Assembly (NCBI GenBank): GCA_016875755.1
Contig: VGOX01000144.1
Location: forward strand, 1 to 6,283
Direction: 5' to 3'
DNA length: 6,283 nt
Source of the DNA: Chloroflexota bacterium
Lineage (GTDB): Bacteria; Chloroflexota; Anaerolineae; Anaerolineales; Villigracilaceae
Every line of letters starts with the position of its first letter. The stretch's first letter is position 1. Below, piece after piece: positions 4,547 to 6,283 of the stretch. The position numbers and the translations under genes were made by a program. The notes under the pieces were generated by a model. That model worked only from the letters and a program-made list of their open reading frames with translations. It had not been told where the DNA came from and made no database searches.

Positions 4547-6283
4547 GTGGCTGAAAAGAAAAACGAAACAAATTATGATGTCGGCTCCATTCAAGCGCTT
4601 GAAGGTATCGAACATGTCCGCAAGCGCCCCGGTATGTATGTGGGCGGTACAGACATCAAGGCTCTGCACCACCTCGTTTATGAAGTGGTGGATAATGCCA
4701 TCGATGAAGCGCTGGGCGGTTTTTGTACCCGCATCAATGTGACCATTCATGCTGATAGCAGTGTGAGCGTGGAAGATAACGGCCGCGGTATCCCTGTCGG
4801 TCCGCATCCCTCCAAGAAGGATGCCAATGGCAAGTTCATGGAAACCGTGGATGTGGTCATGACCGTGATCGGCGCGGGCGGTAAATTTGGCGGCGGCGGA
4901 TACAAGGTCTCCGGCGGTTTGCACGGCGTGGGTGTTAGCGCTGTGAACGCCCTTTCGGAGTGGATGACCACCGAGATCAAACGTGATGGCAAACATTGGC
5001 GTCAGGAATACAAGCGCGGTGTGCCGCAGGGCAGCATTAAACAGGTCGGCAAGGTGGACAAGGAACTGACCGGTACAAAACAGACCTTCAAATTCGACAA
5101 GGTCATCTTCACCGAAGATATTGATTACCGCTTTGATACGCTCGTGCAGCGCTTCCGCGAAATGGCGTTCGTTACCCGCGGTGTCACCCTCCAATTTGTG
5201 GACGAACGTGCCGACCGTGAAATGAACTTCTATTTCGAAGGCGGTATCACCTCCTTCGTCCGTTACCTGAACCGCAACCGCGAGAATCTACACTCTGTGG
5301 TGTATGTGGATAAGGAAATGGAAAGTATCGGCATCGAAGCAGCCATCCAATACACTGATGCCTATACTGAATCTGTTTACTCTTTTGCGAACACCATCAA
5401 CACCATTGACGGTGGTACGCATCTCACAGGTCTGCGCTCTTCGCTGACCCGCGTCATCAATGACTATGCCCGCAAGAACGGCCTGCTCAAGGATGCCGAC
5501 CCGAACTTCTCCGGTGATGACACCCGCGAAGGTCTGACCGCGATTGTGTCGGTCAAGCACCCTGGTCCGCAGTTCGAGTCGCAGACCAAGGTCAAGCTGA
5601 TGAACCCTGAAGTGCAGACCTACGTCACCCAGGTGGTGGGCGAGGCGTTCAGCACGTTCCTAGAGGAGAATCCACAAGCAGCGAAGGCCATTGTCTCTAA
5701 ATGCCTCACCTCTGCTCGTGCGCGTGATGCGGCGCGCAAGGCGCGCGATCTCGTCATCCGCAAATCTGCGCTTGAGTCATTGACCCTGCCCGGTAAACTG
5801 GCGGATTGCTCCGAGCGCGATACATCCAAGACCGAACTCTACATTGTGGAAGGTGACTCGGCAGGCGGCTCAGCCAAACAGGGACGTGACCGCCATTTTC
5901 AGGCGATCCTGCCGCTGCGCGGTAAGATCCTCAACACCGAGCGCGCCCGCCTCGATAAAATTCTTGGCAACAACGAAGTCAAGGCGCTCATCTCTGCGCT
6001 TGGCACGGGCATTGGCGATAACTTCAGCCTCGAAGGCTTGCGCTACGGGCGTGTCATCATCATGACCGATGCAGACGTTGACGGCAGCCATATCCGCACG
6101 CTGCTACTGACCTTTTTCTTCCGTTACATGCCGCAATTGATCGAAGATGGTCACCTCTATATTGCCCAGCCGCCGCTTTACCGCATCGCGTATAAAAACA
6201 ACGTCCGATATGTGTATAGCGATAAGGAAAAAGACAAAGCGGTTAAGGAATTGGGTGAGAAAGCCAACCTTCAGCGTTATAAA
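4547..6283 (+). CDS. gyrB: DNA gyrase subunit B, 5' part (579 codons, no stop in window)
   Basis: GyrB is the ATPase subunit of the GyrA2GyrB2 topoisomerase that introduces negative supercoils. The GHKL ATPase domain shows the catalytic Glu46 and Asn50 (EVVDN), DNGRGIP (77-83), GGKFGGGG (111-118) and the ATP lid with GGLHGVGVSAVN (123-134). The transducer domain has QTK (346-348), with the ATP-contacting lysine. The TOPRIM domain has EGDSAGGSAKQGRDR, with catalytic Glu435, and DADVDG, with Asp508 and Asp510. PLRGKILN and QPPLYR are gyrase-type. Compared with E. coli GyrB there are six extra residues before the lid (near 88-99), and the His of LHAGGKF is Gly109. The equivalent of E. coli Lys447 is Arg458. 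The long extra domain of gammaproteobacterial GyrB would lie beyond this point, so it cannot be judged; a typical 630-650 residue protein would need about 60 more codons. The start is GTG with a good Shine-Dalgarno, 36 nt after the membrane-protein gene. Confidence 0.98.
   Translation, partial: MAEKKNETNYDVGSIQALEGIEHVRKRPGMYVGGTDIKALHHLVYEVVDNAIDEALGGFCTRINVTIHADSSVSVEDNGRGIPVGPHPSKKDANGKFMETVDVVMTVIGAGGKFGGGGYKVSGGLHGVGVSAVNALSEWMTTEIKRDGKHWRQEYKRGVPQGSIKQVGKVDKELTGTKQTFKFDKVIFTEDIDYRFDTLVQRFREMAFVTRGVTLQFVDERADREMNFYFEGGITSFVRYLNRNRENLHSVVYVDKEMESIGIEAAIQYTDAYTESVYSFANTINTIDGGTHLTGLRSSLTRVINDYARKNGLLKDADPNFSGDDTREGLTAIVSVKHPGPQFESQTKVKLMNPEVQTYVTQVVGEAFSTFLEENPQAAKAIVSKCLTSARARDAARKARDLVIRKSALESLTLPGKLADCSERDTSKTELYIVEGDSAGGSAKQGRDRHFQAILPLRGKILNTERARLDKILGNNEVKALISALGTGIGDNFSLEGLRYGRVIIMTDADVDGSHIRTLLLTFFFRYMPQLIEDGHLYIAQPPLYRIAYKNNVRYVYSDKEKDKAVKELGEKANLQRYK

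Noticed and set aside
4529..5194. 221-residue minus-strand frame opposite gyrB
   Set aside because: It is fully antisense to conserved gyrB codons; it is a common shadow of a strongly biased gene and has no upstream signals of its own.

Overview
The window holds six protein genes that look like chromosomal housekeeping or conserved-hypothetical genes, with moderate G+C. My best guess at the host is a member of the Chloroflexota, class Anaerolineae. The grounds are two divergent genes with -10 boxes abutting their ATG (apparent leaderless starts), a gyrase B with a small insertion before its ATP lid, an aberrant PlsY, and large membrane proteins of no recognisable family. This is an inference from style and memory, not a search.

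Left part (1-1412, + strand): the 3' end of an M50 (site-2-protease type) intramembrane metalloprotease, then a complete CPBP (Rce1/Abi type) intramembrane metalloprotease 78 nt downstream. This arm looks AT-richer by eye than the rest.

Middle (1413-1505): the CPBP gene converges on the minus-strand cluster. The junction has a perfect 11-bp hairpin that works as a terminator in both directions. Next to it is a run of seven 7-bp degenerate repeats, which supplies the downstream T-rich tract and also the last codons and stop of plsY.

Minus-strand cluster (3458 down to 1492): a polytopic membrane protein of unknown function, then a JAMM/M67 metalloprotease whose ATG lies 2 nt after the previous stop, then a divergent PlsY-like glycerol-3-phosphate acyltransferase with a strong Shine-Dalgarno and its own possible promoter.

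Right part (3459-6283, + strand): a 62-bp divergent spacer with back-to-back promoters, a second unknown polytopic membrane protein (329 aa), and gyrB, which starts at GTG 36 nt later and runs off the window after 579 codons. The gyrase and membrane-protein genes are probably co-transcribed.

I see no CRISPR array, insertion sequence, tRNA/rRNA or clear defence system. The parts most worth a second look are the heptamer repeat fused to the terminator and plsY stop, the PlsY with altered catalytic motifs, the JAMM protease without a visible ubiquitin-like partner, and the overlapping divergent leaderless promoters.
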